The notes: generated from the sequence alone by a model not told the origin. Shown: positions 16,703 to 26,985, counted from the first letter of the stretch. The stretch: DNA of 64,000 nucleotides from an uncultured Clostridia bacterium (GCA_934130085.1 CAKOXK010000004.1:1-64000); one strand, 5' to 3'. Numbers and translations are program-made.

Positions 16703-17989
16703 ATGAGCATAAAACAAGAAAAAACAGAAAATAAAAATGAATTAAAATTAACATTTACAGTAGAGGCTGCAAAATTTGATAATGCAATACTTGATGTATT
16801 TAAGAAAAGTGCAAAGTATTTTAACATTCCAGGCTTTAGAAAAGGAAAAGCTCCTTTCAATATAGTTGAAAAATACTATGGAGCACACATTTTTTATGAA
16901 GATGCTTTCAATGAATTAGTACCATCAATATATGATGAGGAAATCAAAACAAATAAAATTGATGCTGTTTCAAGACCTAAAATTGATGTAGTTCAAATGG
17001 AAAAAGGAAAAGATCTTATATTTACGGCAATTGTTGAAACAAAACCAGAAGTTAAATTAGGAAAATATAAGGGAATTGAATTAAAGAAAATTGAATACAA
17101 AGTTACTGATAAAGATGTTGAAGATGAAATCAATCAGATGGCAGAGCATAATTCTAGAATGGTAGCTATAGAAGACAGAGCTTGTAAAGATCAAGATATA
17201 GTTACAATTGATTTTGAAGGTTTTGTTGATGGCAAGCCATTTGAAGGCGGAAAGGCAGAAAAGCACCAATTAACATTAGGAAGCCATACATTTATTCCTG
17301 GATTTGAAGAGCAAATTCTTGGTATGAAGATTGATGAAGAAAGAGATATTAAAGTTACATTCCCAGAAGATTACTTTACTAAAGAACTTGCTGGAAAAGA
17401 AGCAACATTCCATATCAAACTACATGCAATAAATGTAAAAGAACTTCCAAAGATTGATGATGAGTTTGCAAAAGATGTTAGTGAATTTGATACATTAGCT
17501 GACTTAAAAAAGAGCATTAAAGATAAAAAAACAGAAGAAAACAACCATAGAGCAGAGCATGAGATGGAAGATGCTGCAATCGAAAAGGTTGCTTCTGAAT
17601 CTAAAATAGATATTCCTAATGGAATGATAGAACTTGAAATTGACAATATGGAGGATAATATCAGTCAAAGATTACAATATCAAGGACTAACATTTGAAAA
17701 ATATTTAAAAATGGTTGGCAAGACAGAAGCTGACGTTAGAGAAGAATTTAAAGATGATGCAAAGAAAAATATCATAACAAGATTAGTTCTTGAACAAATT
17801 GTTGAAGATGAAAAAATTAAGCCTGATGCAGAAGATGTTAAGAAACATTTTGAAGAAATGGCAAAGCAATATAACAGAAAAGTTGAAGAATTAGAAAAAA
17901 ATGAGGAATTAAAAGAATATCTAGAAAAATCTTCACAAAATGAACTTGCAGTTAAGTTAATAATTGACAATGCTAAACTTACAAAATAA
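16703..17989 (+). CDS. tig: Trigger factor
   Basis: Ribosome-associated chaperone and peptidyl-prolyl isomerase. The ribosome-binding signature GFRKGKAP is at residues 44-51. An FKBP-like PPIase domain (about 150-245, with TIDFEGFVDGKPFEGG and IPGFEEQILGM) and the helical C-terminal chaperone domain follow. The 428-residue length is normal. AAGGAAGGA precedes the ATG. The order tig-clpP-clpX is the classic one; each gene here appears to have its own promoter or at least clear gaps, with a terminator after tig. Confidence 0.97.
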   Translation: MSIKQEKTENKNELKLTFTVEAAKFDNAILDVFKKSAKYFNIPGFRKGKAPFNIVEKYYGAHIFYEDAFNELVPSIYDEEIKTNKIDAVSRPKIDVVQMEKGKDLIFTAIVETKPEVKLGKYKGIELKKIEYKVTDKDVEDEINQMAEHNSRMVAIEDRACKDQDIVTIDFEGFVDGKPFEGGKAEKHQLTLGSHTFIPGFEEQILGMKIDEERDIKVTFPEDYFTKELAGKEATFHIKLHAINVKELPKIDDEFAKDVSEFDTLADLKKSIKDKKTEENNHRAEHEMEDAAIEKVASESKIDIPNGMIELEIDNMEDNISQRLQYQGLTFEKYLKMVGKTEADVREEFKDDAKKNIITRLVLEQIVEDEKIKPDAEDVKKHFEEMAKQYNRKVEELEKNEELKEYLEKSSQNELAVKLIIDNAKLTK

Positions 17990-18006
17990 ATAAGTGAATA
18001 ATAAAA

Positions 18007-18040
18007 AAAATACTGGAAATTATAATGCCAGTATTTTTTT
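18007..18040 (+). terminator. Terminator of tig
   Basis: aaaatactgg/ccagtatttt stem followed by a T-run, 18 bp after the tig stop. Confidence 0.8.
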
Positions 18041-18141
18041 GTAATATTAAATAACGATTTGAACATGTAAAAAATCACAAAATCATGGTAAATTATAGAA
18101 AGAAAAATATTCAACTTTCATTAAAATTTCACAAAAATTGC

Positions 18142-18170
18142 TTGATATATTGTAAAAAAAATTATATAAT
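18142..18170 (+). promoter_or_regulatory. Promoter of clpP
   Basis: TTGATA (18142-18147) and TATAAT (18165-18170) with a 17-nt spacer, 36 bp before clpP. I did not see a clear CtsR-type direct heptad repeat. Confidence 0.65.
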
Positions 18171-18206
18171 ACGCAAAGGAAACATTTAGATGAAAGGAAA
18201 CATATT

Positions 18207-18821
18207 ATGAAAGAAGTAAAAGATAGCTTAGTTCCTTATGTAATTGAACAATCTTCAAGAGGAGAGAGATCGTATGATATATTTTCAAGATTACTTAAGG
18301 ACAGAATTATATTTTTAAGTGAGGATGTTAATCAAACATCTGCAAGTTTAGTAATTGCACAGTTGTTATTTCTTGAGTCAGAAGATCCTGACAAAGAAAT
18401 ATCACTTTATATAAATTCACCAGGAGGTTCTGTTTCAGATGGCTTAGGAATAATTGATACAATGAATTACATAAAGTGCCCAGTTACAACAATTTGTATT
18501 GGCATGGCTGCAAGTATGGGAGCACTATTGTTAACTTCAGGTGAAAAAGGTAAAAGATTTGCAACACCAAACGCAGAAATCCTAATTCACCAACCATTAA
18601 TAGGAGGTCAAGGAGGAGGAATTTCAGGTCAAACAACTGAAATTAAAATTCAGGCAGATCAAATGGTTAAAACAAGAGAGAGAATTAATAAAATTATTAG
18701 TTCTACAACAGGAAAACCAATTGAAGAAGTTGAAAAAGACACTGAAAGAGACCATTATTTGACAGCACAAGAAGCTTTAGAATATGGCTTGATTGATGGA
18801 ATTATGGATAAAAGAAAATAA
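18207..18821 (+). CDS. clpP: ATP-dependent Clp protease proteolytic subunit
   Basis: Serine protease subunit that forms the degradation chamber fed by ClpX. The catalytic triad is visible: Ser103 in GMAASMGA, His128 in LIHQP and Asp178 in KDTERDHYL. At 204 residues it has normal length, with a slightly longer glycine-rich handle (GGQGGGISGQTTEI). GAAAGGAAA precedes the ATG. clpX follows 130 bp downstream. Confidence 0.97.
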   Translation: MKEVKDSLVPYVIEQSSRGERSYDIFSRLLKDRIIFLSEDVNQTSASLVIAQLLFLESEDPDKEISLYINSPGGSVSDGLGIIDTMNYIKCPVTTICIGMAASMGALLLTSGEKGKRFATPNAEILIHQPLIGGQGGGISGQTTEIKIQADQMVKTRERINKIISSTTGKPIEEVEKDTERDHYLTAQEALEYGLIDGIMDKRK

Positions 18822-18953
18822 TTTTACCTATAAAAAAGAATTAGAATTAAAGTCTGTTAAAAAGTTAATATGATTTCATTATATAATTGAAGGAATATAA
18901 TTTGGCTTTTTAGGCTTAATTTTAAAAGTAGAAGGAAGGATATTCATTTATAA

Positions 18954-20270
18954 ATGACAAAAAATGATAAGGTTATAAGATGCTCTTTTTGTGGTAAACA
19001 GCAAAATGCAGTTAAGAAAATGATAGCAGGACCTGCTGGAATTTATATATGTGATGAATGTATAAAAGTTTGTGAGAGTATTCTTGAAAATGATGCTTTT
19101 GACGATTATGAAAACAAATATACATTAAATTCTGAAGAAGAAAAGGTACCAACTCCAGAAGAAATTAAAAAGATTCTTGATGAGTATGTTATTGGTCAAG
19201 ATGAAGCTAAAAAAACTCTTTCTGTTGCTGTATATAATCATTATAAAAGAATTAATAGTGAGATGGAAGAGTCTAAAGATGATGTTGAAATTCAAAAGAG
19301 CAATGTGCTTCTTTTAGGACCAACAGGATGTGGAAAAACATTTTTAGCACAAACTCTTGCTAAAATTTTAAATGTTCCATTTGCAATAGCTGATGCTACA
19401 ACATTAACAGAAGCTGGATATGTTGGCGAAGATGTTGAAAATATTTTGTTAAAACTTATTCAAGCTGCAGATTATGATATTGAGAAGGCTGAAAAAGGAA
19501 TCGTTTATATAGATGAAATAGATAAGATTTCAAGAAAATCTGAAAATACTTCAATAACAAGAGATGTAAGTGGAGAAGGTGTTCAACAAGCATTATTAAA
19601 GATAGTTGAAGGAACAATAGCATCTGTTCCACCTCAAGGTGGTAGAAAGCATCCACATCAAGAGTTAATTCAAATAAATACATCAAATATATTATTTATT
19701 TGTGGTGGTGCATTTGAAGGACTTGAAAAGATAATTGGGGCACGAATAGGAAAAAAATCAATGGGATTTGGTGCAAATATAGAGAGTGCTGAGAAGCTTG
19801 ATAAATATAAAGTTTATGCTAATCTTGAACCAGAAGATTTACTTAAATTTGGCTTGATTCCAGAATTTGTTGGTAGACTTCCTATAATTGCAACATTACA
19901 AGAACTTGATAAAAATGCTTTAATTGATATAATGAAGAAACCAAAAAATGCATTAGTAAAACAATATCAAAAATTATTAAGCATTGATGATGTTGAACTT
20001 GAATTTACAGATGAAGCACTTGAAGTTATAGTAGACAAAGCTATAGAAAGAAAGACTGGAGCAAGGGGATTACGTTCAATAATGGAAGATACAATGAGAG
20101 ATATTATGTATGAAATACCTTCAAATCCTAAAATAACTAAATGCACGGTTACAAAAGAGGTTGTACAAAATCACGCAAAACCTGAAATTGTAATTGATGA
20201 AAACAAAAAAGATAAGAAGACAAAAAAGAAAGTAAAAAAGCTTCCTGAAGAAAGTCAAGAAACCGCATAA
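18954..20270 (+). CDS. clpX: ATP-dependent Clp protease ATP-binding subunit ClpX
   Basis: AAA+ unfoldase partner of ClpP. The zinc-binding domain has Cys10, Cys13, Cys33 and Cys36. Walker A GPTGCGKT is at 122-129 and Walker B IVYIDEID at 183-190; sensor 2 is in TGARGLRSI. The 438-residue protein ends in a lysine-rich tail. A purine-rich AGAAGGAAGGA lies 13 nt before the ATG. The gene is followed by a terminator and by palindromic repeat copy A. Confidence 0.97.
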   Translation: MTKNDKVIRCSFCGKQQNAVKKMIAGPAGIYICDECIKVCESILENDAFDDYENKYTLNSEEEKVPTPEEIKKILDEYVIGQDEAKKTLSVAVYNHYKRINSEMEESKDDVEIQKSNVLLLGPTGCGKTFLAQTLAKILNVPFAIADATTLTEAGYVGEDVENILLKLIQAADYDIEKAEKGIVYIDEIDKISRKSENTSITRDVSGEGVQQALLKIVEGTIASVPPQGGRKHPHQELIQINTSNILFICGGAFEGLEKIIGARIGKKSMGFGANIESAEKLDKYKVYANLEPEDLLKFGLIPEFVGRLPIIATLQELDKNALIDIMKKPKNALVKQYQKLLSIDDVELEFTDEALEVIVDKAIERKTGARGLRSIMEDTMRDIMYEIPSNPKITKCTVTKEVVQNHAKPEIVIDENKKDKKTKKKVKKLPEESQETA

Positions 20271-20281
20271 CAAATTAAAAC

Positions 20282-20324
20282 AAAAAAACTTTGTATGAAT
20301 AATTTAATTTATACAAAGTTTTTT
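20282..20324 (+). terminator. Terminator of clpX
   Basis: aactttgtat/atacaaagtt stem flanked by A- and T-runs, directly after the clpX stop. Confidence 0.8.
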
Positions 20325-20381
20325 AAGATCTATAAAGAAATAAGATTTTGAATAATAAGAAAGATTAATACATTAAGAATT

Positions 20382-20522
20382 AAAAGATTTAATATTATAT
20401 TGTTTAAAATGCTGCGCAGCGATCAAGCGAAGCGCGAATGTCGTAATCTTCTGACAGTGTGTTTTGTCTAACGAAGATTGCAACAAGCAAGGCATTTAAA
20501 ACAATATAATATTAAATCTTTT
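20382..20522. repeat. Palindromic interspersed repeat, copy A
   Basis: A 141-bp unit with 31-bp terminal inverted repeats (20382-20412 and 20492-20522) that differ at one position. Inside is a GC-richer core with two smaller hairpins, including AATCTTC/GAAGATT. It is the same family as the units at 31747-31888 and 34085-34226 but in the opposite orientation to the former. It lies between the convergent clpX and GH57 genes. No coding potential is seen. Confidence 0.85.
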
Positions 20523-20526
20523 TAAA

Positions 20527-22149
20527 TTAATAGTATAGCATGTAATCAATCTCAGGGAAAATACAATCTTTTTCTTCAATATTTTCAAGGTACTTCATAT
20601 TCTCCTCAGACAAGGTATCATTTTCTTTTAATTTATCATCATTTTTTAGCCAATTATATAATTTAGTAAATCTACCGATGTGGTCTTTAATTCTTTTTTT
20701 AGCATAATCAACCATTGTTCCATTTGTTATAATAAATAGCCAATCACTGCTCTGAGCAAGTACTAACTCTCTGGCACATTGATTTAGAATTCTTCTTTTT
20801 AAAGAATTAGATGGCTCATTAGGGTACATTGATGCTAGTTCACACATTCTATCACCCGCAATATGCAAATGTTTATGAACATAATCATTTGATGGGTTTA
20901 GCCATACTTCACTATAACCTTTGGCACCCCAAGAAGAACGACATGGAGTTGCAACTTGCATATCAGGGTATTTTTCGATATATTCGCCAGGAGTTATTAG
21001 CTCAAAGTTACAATCATCATAATAAACTTTTTTAGCTAAAGTGTATAGCCAATCTGGACCTTCATACCACCAATGACCATAAAGCTCTGCATCATAAGGA
21101 CAGACTATTATAGGAGGATTTTTAGTATGAGATGCTAAGTAGTCAATTTGCTTACATCTGCAGTCAAAGAAATGTCCTGCTTGATTATTTACAGAATCAT
21201 GAGCCCATTCTAGATCATATATATCTTTATTTTCTGTTTTACCTGTTATACGATGATATCTAATTCCAGTTGATACTCTTACACCATTTGATGCTATATA
21301 TGGTTTTATATAATCATAAGGGGCATCGTAACCGATGTCACGATAAAATTCTCTGTAATTAAAATCACCGGGATAGCCATTTATTGAACTCCAAACTTGA
21401 CGTGATGATTCTAAATCACGTCCAAATGCCACAAGCCCGTTAGGTGATACTATAGGAGCATAAGTTCCATATAAAGGTGTAGGGTCTGCATATAAAATAC
21501 CATGAGTTTCAACAAGAACATATTGAACACCATATTCTCTTAAGTACTTATCTGCCTCTGGAACATACCCACATTCTGGAAGCCAAAATCCTTTTATTGG
21601 TTTTTCAAAATATTTATAATAGGTTTGAACTCCAAGAGCTACTTGAGCCTTTACAGTTTTTTCATTTACATATAATATTGGAAAGTAACCATGTGTTGCT
21701 CCACAGCCAATAATTTCAAGAACACCTAAATCATTAAATTTTTTAAAGGCATTTATTAAGTTACATTTGTAGATGTCTTTAAAAACATGTAAATCATTTG
21801 AATATCTATCAAAGTAATAATGAGATAATTTATTAATTCTAGGATTATCTTTAGTTCTTTCAATCTCTTTTTTAGAAAGCTCGATATGTTTTTTTAAGTA
21901 TTTAATGTATCTTTCCTGCAATAATTTATTATCTAACATGTTTAATAGAGGAGGAGTAAGGGACATTGTAAATCTAAAATCTACACCTTCATCTACTAGT
22001 TTTTGAAAATTAAGAATTAAGGGAATATATGTTTCTGATATTGCCTCATAAAGCCATTGTTCTTCAAGATAGTCTTCACTTTCTGGGTGATGAACAAATG
22101 GAAGATGTGCATGTAGTACAAAACTAACGTAACCTTTTGTGTTTTTCAT
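20527..22149 (-). CDS. GH57-family 1,4-alpha-glucan branching enzyme-like protein
   Basis: Glycoside hydrolase family 57 with a C-terminal DUF1957-type region; relatives make alpha-1,6 branches in glycogen. From ATG 22149: the opening motif GYVSFVLHAHLPFVHHPE, likely nucleophile Glu192 in GFWLPECGY, and likely acid Asp353 in CPYDAELYGHWWYEGP. Length 540 residues, as in the family. GGAG (ctcc at 22156-22159) sits before ATG 22149, so the upstream TTG (22161), which overlaps it, is rejected. It lies in the same direction as the DUF4912 gene and opposite the GT4 synthase, a typical glycogen-like grouping. Confidence 0.88.
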   Translation of the reverse strand: MKNTKGYVSFVLHAHLPFVHHPESEDYLEEQWLYEAISETYIPLILNFQKLVDEGVDFRFTMSLTPPLLNMLDNKLLQERYIKYLKKHIELSKKEIERTKDNPRINKLSHYYFDRYSNDLHVFKDIYKCNLINAFKKFNDLGVLEIIGCGATHGYFPILYVNEKTVKAQVALGVQTYYKYFEKPIKGFWLPECGYVPEADKYLREYGVQYVLVETHGILYADPTPLYGTYAPIVSPNGLVAFGRDLESSRQVWSSINGYPGDFNYREFYRDIGYDAPYDYIKPYIASNGVRVSTGIRYHRITGKTENKDIYDLEWAHDSVNNQAGHFFDCRCKQIDYLASHTKNPPIIVCPYDAELYGHWWYEGPDWLYTLAKKVYYDDCNFELITPGEYIEKYPDMQVATPCRSSWGAKGYSEVWLNPSNDYVHKHLHIAGDRMCELASMYPNEPSNSLKRRILNQCARELVLAQSSDWLFIITNGTMVDYAKKRIKDHIGRFTKLYNWLKNDDKLKENDTLSEENMKYLENIEEKDCIFPEIDYMLYY

Positions 22150-22336
22150 TATTAACTCCAATCAAATAATATAATAAGAACTTTTACTTATAATTAAAAT
22201 ATGAGGAACATCTGAACTTCTTAAATGAAGCCAGAATGATAAAGCACCTAAAATGCACTTAAAATATATCTAAAATATTTAGAAAGGAAAGGCATAAAAT
22301 ACATATTTTAATTTTTAAGATTATTTAAAATAAAGA

Positions 22337-22364
22337 AGGTTTTCTATTCTTTAGTAGAAAACCT
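22337..22364 (-). terminator. Terminator of the DUF4912 gene
   Basis: aggttttcta/tagaaaacct inverted repeat overlapping the DUF4912 stop codon (22363-22365), with an AT-rich flank read as tctttatttt on the minus strand. Confidence 0.65.
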
Positions 22365-23430
22365 ACATAACGTTTGACGTTGGATTTTGAGAAGATGGAT
22401 TTCTGAAATCAAATCTATTATCAATTTCATCAAGCTTGTAATTTTTGTAAATAGATTTAACATTATCAGAATCTTTACTCTTAAATTTATAAACCTTTTC
22501 AGTAATAGAATTGTTTTTTATATTTTTAAAATAAAGCTTTTGACCATTTTTATAAAATAATACATGATCATTTGGCATTTCAATTATATTTGAATTAGAA
22601 ACCTCAACAAAATCCGTATTCTTATTAGAATCATAGTCATATATAACAGAACTTTGACTTGGCTTTCTAGCAAGTTTTACTTCATATACACATTTTGCGT
22701 CATCAACAGTTATATACCAATTGTTTGCAAAATCATTTATATCAATTTCAAAAAAGTAATTTTTAGTTATGTTGTGAACAACTAAAACAGGTTTAGTAAT
22801 ATAAAAGAAGTTCTCGCCGAACTCATTTTTAAAGTGATTTACATCATCTTGAGAAATTTCCCAATAAACGAATAATGTTGTAGGGTTTTGATATAAAACT
22901 TTAACAACTGTTTTATTATAAGCATAAGGCAAATCATAATATTCTGGAATATTTTCAAAAACTTTTTCTTTTTCTAATTCTAATTCAGTATTAGCAAGAG
23001 AAGAAGATTTACTTGAAACCTTTTTTAAAGTATTTTTACGAGAAGATGATGTTTTGGAAATCTTTTTAGTTTTATTATTAACAGATTTTTTTACTTCTTT
23101 TTTTACTTTAGATAGAGTAGTCTTACTCTTCTTAGTACTAGAAGAAGCAACTTTTGCACTACTTACCGAAGTTTTTTTAGAAACTTTTGAAGCCTTAGAT
23201 GCATTAGTAGTGCCAGTTATTTTTTGCTTTTTATCTTCAATATCTTTTTTGAGAGCTTTTGATTTAGCTGTGCCAACTTTAGCCAGTTCATTTTCTTTAG
23301 ATAAGCTAGGCTTACTAGATTTTTTCTTTTTTGTAATAATTGCTTCAGTAGATGAAGATATTTTTGATTTATCTTCTTTTATTTTAGTTTCTTTAGTATT
23401 TTTTAATTCTTCTGTTTTAGACTTTTGCAA
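22363..23430 (-). CDS. DUF4912-domain protein with Lys/Ser-rich N-terminus
   Basis: The first 150 or so residues are low-complexity Lys/Ser/Thr repeats (KKSSKP, KKTSVSSAK, SSTKKSK). The C-terminal 190 residues contain the DUF4912 signature: VVKVLYQNPTTLFVYWEIS and YEVKLAR. The domain is commonly encoded near GH57 and starch/glycogen synthase genes and is thought to relate to carbohydrate metabolism; the role is unproven. TTG start at 23430 with AAGGAGG 7 nt upstream. No signal peptide. Confidence 0.85.
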   Translation of the reverse strand: MQKSKTEELKNTKETKIKEDKSKISSSTEAIITKKKKSSKPSLSKENELAKVGTAKSKALKKDIEDKKQKITGTTNASKASKVSKKTSVSSAKVASSSTKKSKTTLSKVKKEVKKSVNNKTKKISKTSSSRKNTLKKVSSKSSSLANTELELEKEKVFENIPEYYDLPYAYNKTVVKVLYQNPTTLFVYWEISQDDVNHFKNEFGENFFYITKPVLVVHNITKNYFFEIDINDFANNWYITVDDAKCVYEVKLARKPSQSSVIYDYDSNKNTDFVEVSNSNIIEMPNDHVLFYKNGQKLYFKNIKNNSITEKVYKFKSKDSDNVKSIYKNYKLDEIDNRFDFRNPSSQNPTSNVM

Positions 23431-23692
23431 CGTACTTCCTCCTTAGTATTAATACTCTTCTTTCGACTTTCTTTATATTATAACATTACAATTAAATAAG
23501 CAATAGAAATATGCAAAAAAATGCATAAAAATGTAAATTTGTAATGGTTTTGTTAAAATGACTTTTGTAATGAAAAAGTAATATTTTTTTGTAAAATTTT
23601 ATTTACTTTTGTAGAAATTATGTATAAAATGTAAAAAGTGAAAATATAAAAAATAAATGAACCAAAACAAATGATAGCGAAAGGGGTCAATT

Positions 23693-24982
23693 ATGAAGAT
23701 TTTAATGTTGACATGGGAATATCCACCAAGAGTTGTAGGAGGAATTGCTAGAGTTGTTCATGATTTGTCTCAAAGAATGATTAAAGATGGTCACGAAGTA
23801 ACTGTAGTTACTTACAGAGATGGAAATACTCCATATTATGAGAATGATAAAGGAGTAGAAGTATATAGAGTTGATAATTACATGATTCATCCTAATAATT
23901 TTATTGATTGGATTATGCAACTTAACTTTAACATGATAGCTAAAGCAACGGAGCTTATTTCTAAGGAAAAATTTGATGTTATACATGCACATGATTGGCT
24001 AGTTTCGTATGCTGCAAAAACATTAAAGCACGCTTTTAATATTCCAGTTGTTGCAACTATTCATGCTACAGAGAGCGGAAGAAACAGCGGAATTCACGAT
24101 GAAACACAAAGATATATTAATGATTCAGAGTGGATGTTAACTTATGAGGCAACAGAAGTAATTGTTAACAGCAATTATATGAAAAGTGAGATTCAACGTT
24201 TATTTGGACTTCCTTTCGAAAAAATAAATGTTATTCCTAATGGTATCAATTTAAACAATTTTACAGGAATAGAAAGAGACTATGATTTTAGAAGACAATA
24301 TGCTATGGATAACGAAAAAATCATACTTTATGTTGGACGATTGGTTTATGAAAAAGGAATCCAAAATTTAATTGGAGCAATGCCTAAAATCTTAAATAAT
24401 TACAATGATTCTAAACTTGTTATATGTGGCAAGGGAGGAATGATTGATGAACTTCGCCAAGAGGTACATAATCTTGGAATTGATAATAAAGTATATTTTG
24501 CAGGATATTGTGATTCTAAGAAAGTTCAAAAGATGTATAAGTGTGCTGATGTTGCAGTATTTCCTAGCACTTATGAACCTTTTGGTATTGTTGCACTTGA
24601 AGCAATGCTTGCAGGAGTGCCAACAGTTGTCTCAGATGTTGGAGGATTAAATGAGATTGTAGAACATGGTGTTACGGGAATGAAGAGCTATGCTGGAAAT
24701 AGCAATTCAATAGCTGATTCTATTTTAGCATTATTATTTGATCAAAAATTATGTGATACGGTTTCAAGAAATGCAGTTAAAAAGGTTAAAGAATTATATA
24801 ATTGGAATAAAATTGCTCAAGATACACACTATGTATATGAACAAGCAATTTGTTTGACTGAAGCTGAAAAGCAAAAAGCTGAAATAGCACAAGAACAAGC
24901 TAACAAGACAGTAAAGGCAAAAAATACCCAAAAAGAAATTTCAAATTTACTTACGTTCAGAAAAAGAAATGCTTATGCTTAA
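23693..24982 (+). CDS. GT4-family glycosyltransferase, glycogen synthase-like
   Basis: A retaining GT-B glycosyltransferase. The N-terminal MKILMLTWEYPPRVVGGIARVVHDL carries the glycine loop; DVIHAHDW follows; the C-terminal half has the YVGRLVYEKGIQNLI and EPFGIVALEAM (E-x7-E) nucleotide-sugar motifs. The C-terminal 35 residues are a charged tail. Length 429. It probably adds glucose to an alpha-glucan, judging from the divergent GH57 and DUF4912 neighbours. GAAAGGGG precedes the ATG; ylbF follows 29 bp later. Confidence 0.88.
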   Translation: MKILMLTWEYPPRVVGGIARVVHDLSQRMIKDGHEVTVVTYRDGNTPYYENDKGVEVYRVDNYMIHPNNFIDWIMQLNFNMIAKATELISKEKFDVIHAHDWLVSYAAKTLKHAFNIPVVATIHATESGRNSGIHDETQRYINDSEWMLTYEATEVIVNSNYMKSEIQRLFGLPFEKINVIPNGINLNNFTGIERDYDFRRQYAMDNEKIILYVGRLVYEKGIQNLIGAMPKILNNYNDSKLVICGKGGMIDELRQEVHNLGIDNKVYFAGYCDSKKVQKMYKCADVAVFPSTYEPFGIVALEAMLAGVPTVVSDVGGLNEIVEHGVTGMKSYAGNSNSIADSILALLFDQKLCDTVSRNAVKKVKELYNWNKIAQDTHYVYEQAICLTEAEKQKAEIAQEQANKTVKAKNTQKEISNLLTFRKRNAYA

Positions 24983-25011
24983 TATAAAATTAGTTTGAAA
25001 GGATATAATTT

Positions 25012-25356
25012 ATGCAAGTTTATGATACAGCAAATAAATTAGCAGAAGAAATTAAAAATTCAGAATGCTATAAAAACTTAAAGGAATCTAAAGAAAAATT
25101 GTTCAAAGATCCTGAAAAGAAAAAAATGATTGAAGACTTTGAAAAACTAAAACAAGAAGTACAAATCATGGAGGTTAAAAGAGAGCAAAATCAACCAATA
25201 GATGAAAACGAGAAGAAAATTAAACTTGCAAAGTTATATAATGTTCTTGTTGAAAATCAAGATGTAAAACAATATTTTGACTACGAAATCATGTTTAACA
25301 AAATGATTTATGATATAAATAAAATTATTGGAGATGCTATTAAAGAAGTAATGTAA
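25012..25356 (+). CDS. YlbF/YmcA-family protein
   Basis: A 114-residue, all-helical protein with YDTANKLAEEIKNSECYKNL at the start and a repeated charged helix pattern, typical of the YlbF/YmcA family. In Bacillus these proteins form a complex that affects RNase Y-dependent mRNA processing and development. It is placed directly after the GT4 gene (likely the same transcript). GAAAGGATA precedes the ATG. Confidence 0.85.
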   Translation: MQVYDTANKLAEEIKNSECYKNLKESKEKLFKDPEKKKMIEDFEKLKQEVQIMEVKREQNQPIDENEKKIKLAKLYNVLVENQDVKQYFDYEIMFNKMIYDINKIIGDAIKEVM

Positions 25357-25407
25357 ATTTTATAGATTTTTTATAAAAATCTAAATACTTTATAAGGAAA
25401 AATTCTA

Positions 25408-25653
25408 ATGAAGAATGAAAATGGTATTACGTTAATGGCACTGACTATAACAATAATAGTAATGCTTATTCTTTCAGGAACAGTTGCCTACTCACTAAAT
25501 AGTGAAAATTCGGCACTAAAAGTAAAAGATAGGGCAGAAAAAGACTATTATACTACTGTAAATAAGACAGAGGCAAATCGTACAAATCTTTTAAAAAGTT
25601 GGGGCAGTGTGGTAAATAAAACTGGAATAGATCCAGAATTAACAGTAAAATAA
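25408..25653 (+). CDS. Pilin-like protein with prepilin-type N-terminus
   Basis: The 81-residue protein begins MKNENGITLMALTITIIVML: a short leader, Gly, then a hydrophobic helix as in type IV pilins and pseudopilins. The usual Glu at +5 is Ala. The rest is a short charged domain. It is likely a substrate of the prepilin peptidase encoded at 36891. A related N-terminus occurs in the adhesin at 44923. AAGGAAAA precedes the ATG. Confidence 0.7.
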   Translation: MKNENGITLMALTITIIVMLILSGTVAYSLNSENSALKVKDRAEKDYYTTVNKTEANRTNLLKSWGSVVNKTGIDPELTVK

Positions 25654-25682
25654 CATTTGAAAAACAAAAATGGAGGAAACAA

Positions 25683-26846
25683 ATGAAAGCGAACGTTTCA
25701 TGGAGCGTTGATGAGGATGAAGAAGTAGCAGGTAGAGTTTGTGCAAAAAAAGCAGTAATTGATTTAGTACAAACTAAATTATGTATTCTTTATAGCTCTG
25801 AAAAATATAATACGGAAAAACTATTAAATGGAGCAAAAACAGTTTTAGGAACAGCACCAATCATTGGTGCAACATCATCTGATGGAATTTGTATTCCTGA
25901 TGGGTATATTACATCACAAAATGGATTTGCCGGAATGATGTGTATAGGAGATAATGATACAGCAGTTGGTACAGCAATATCAGAGAAAGTTTCTTCAGCA
26001 CGCGAAACTGGGAGAATAGTTGCAAAAGAGGCAATGAAAAAGGTTGGAACTGAATATGCGCCATCTTTTTTTATGATGATTGCAACTCCTGGTGAGGAAG
26101 AGGAATATTTAAAAGGAATTCAAGATATTATTGGAAATGTTCCTGTATTTGGGGGAACTGCATCAGATGATGAAATGACAGGAAAGTGGAAAATATATAA
26201 TGAAGATAGAATTGTTTCAGATGGTGTTTGTGTAGCATTCTTCTATACAAATAAAAGTTTTGCCAATATTTTAGAAAGCAGATATCATGAAACAATAAAT
26301 TCCGGAGTAATAACTAAAGTTACAGGCAAAAGAGAGCTTGATGAAATAGAAGGTATTCAAGCTTTAAAACAATATGCAGAGTGGACAAATAAAAAGGTAA
26401 AAGATATTAAAGGAGGAAAAATCCTTAAGGAATCTGTACTTAAACCACTTGCAGTAAAAACATTAGATGGTTCATTACTTATAATAAGAGAGCCTATGAA
26501 TGGAAATACGGACTATTCAATAAACATGGGAAATGATGTTTGTGTTAATACAACTATAATACAAGCACAAATATCTAAGGAAGAATTAATTGCTTCTCCT
26601 AAGCTTATTGCAAGAGAACTAAATGAAGTGTTTAAAAATGATAAGGCTTTTTATATAATTAATCACAGTGCATTAAGAAAGCAAGAGGTAGAAGGCAATA
26701 TAAATGAACTTGCAAGAATGTTAAAAGAAGAATTAGGAGATACTCCTTTCATAATGCCATTTACATTTGGAGAATATGGAAGCAAGAACCATTCTCAAAA
26801 TCTATGTGGAAGTTTGATGATATCAATGACTGCATTTGGAAAATAA
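25683..26846 (+). CDS. FIST-domain sensory protein
   Basis: FIST N-terminal domain (about 25-215: LCILYSS, APIIGATSSDGI, VFGGTASDDEMTG) followed by a FIST C-terminal domain (about 220-380: EWTNKKV, KPLAVKTLDGSL, TFGEYGSK). FIST proteins are proposed intracellular ligand-binding sensors. There is no linked output domain, so it would act by protein contact. TGGAGGAAAC precedes the ATG. It may be co-transcribed with the pilin-like gene 30 bp upstream. Confidence 0.85.
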   Translation: MKANVSWSVDEDEEVAGRVCAKKAVIDLVQTKLCILYSSEKYNTEKLLNGAKTVLGTAPIIGATSSDGICIPDGYITSQNGFAGMMCIGDNDTAVGTAISEKVSSARETGRIVAKEAMKKVGTEYAPSFFMMIATPGEEEEYLKGIQDIIGNVPVFGGTASDDEMTGKWKIYNEDRIVSDGVCVAFFYTNKSFANILESRYHETINSGVITKVTGKRELDEIEGIQALKQYAEWTNKKVKDIKGGKILKESVLKPLAVKTLDGSLLIIREPMNGNTDYSINMGNDVCVNTTIIQAQISKEELIASPKLIARELNEVFKNDKAFYIINHSALRKQEVEGNINELARMLKEELGDTPFIMPFTFGEYGSKNHSQNLCGSLMISMTAFGK

Positions 26847-26985
26847 AGAAAAGAAACATAAACATGCAGTATATATTTCAAAACAAAAATGTAGTAATAA
26901 AATGATACAGACATATCAAGTAAGTAAAGTAAAAAAATAATTTATAGGTTCTATAAAAAATTATAACAAAAAGTAAAAATCAAAA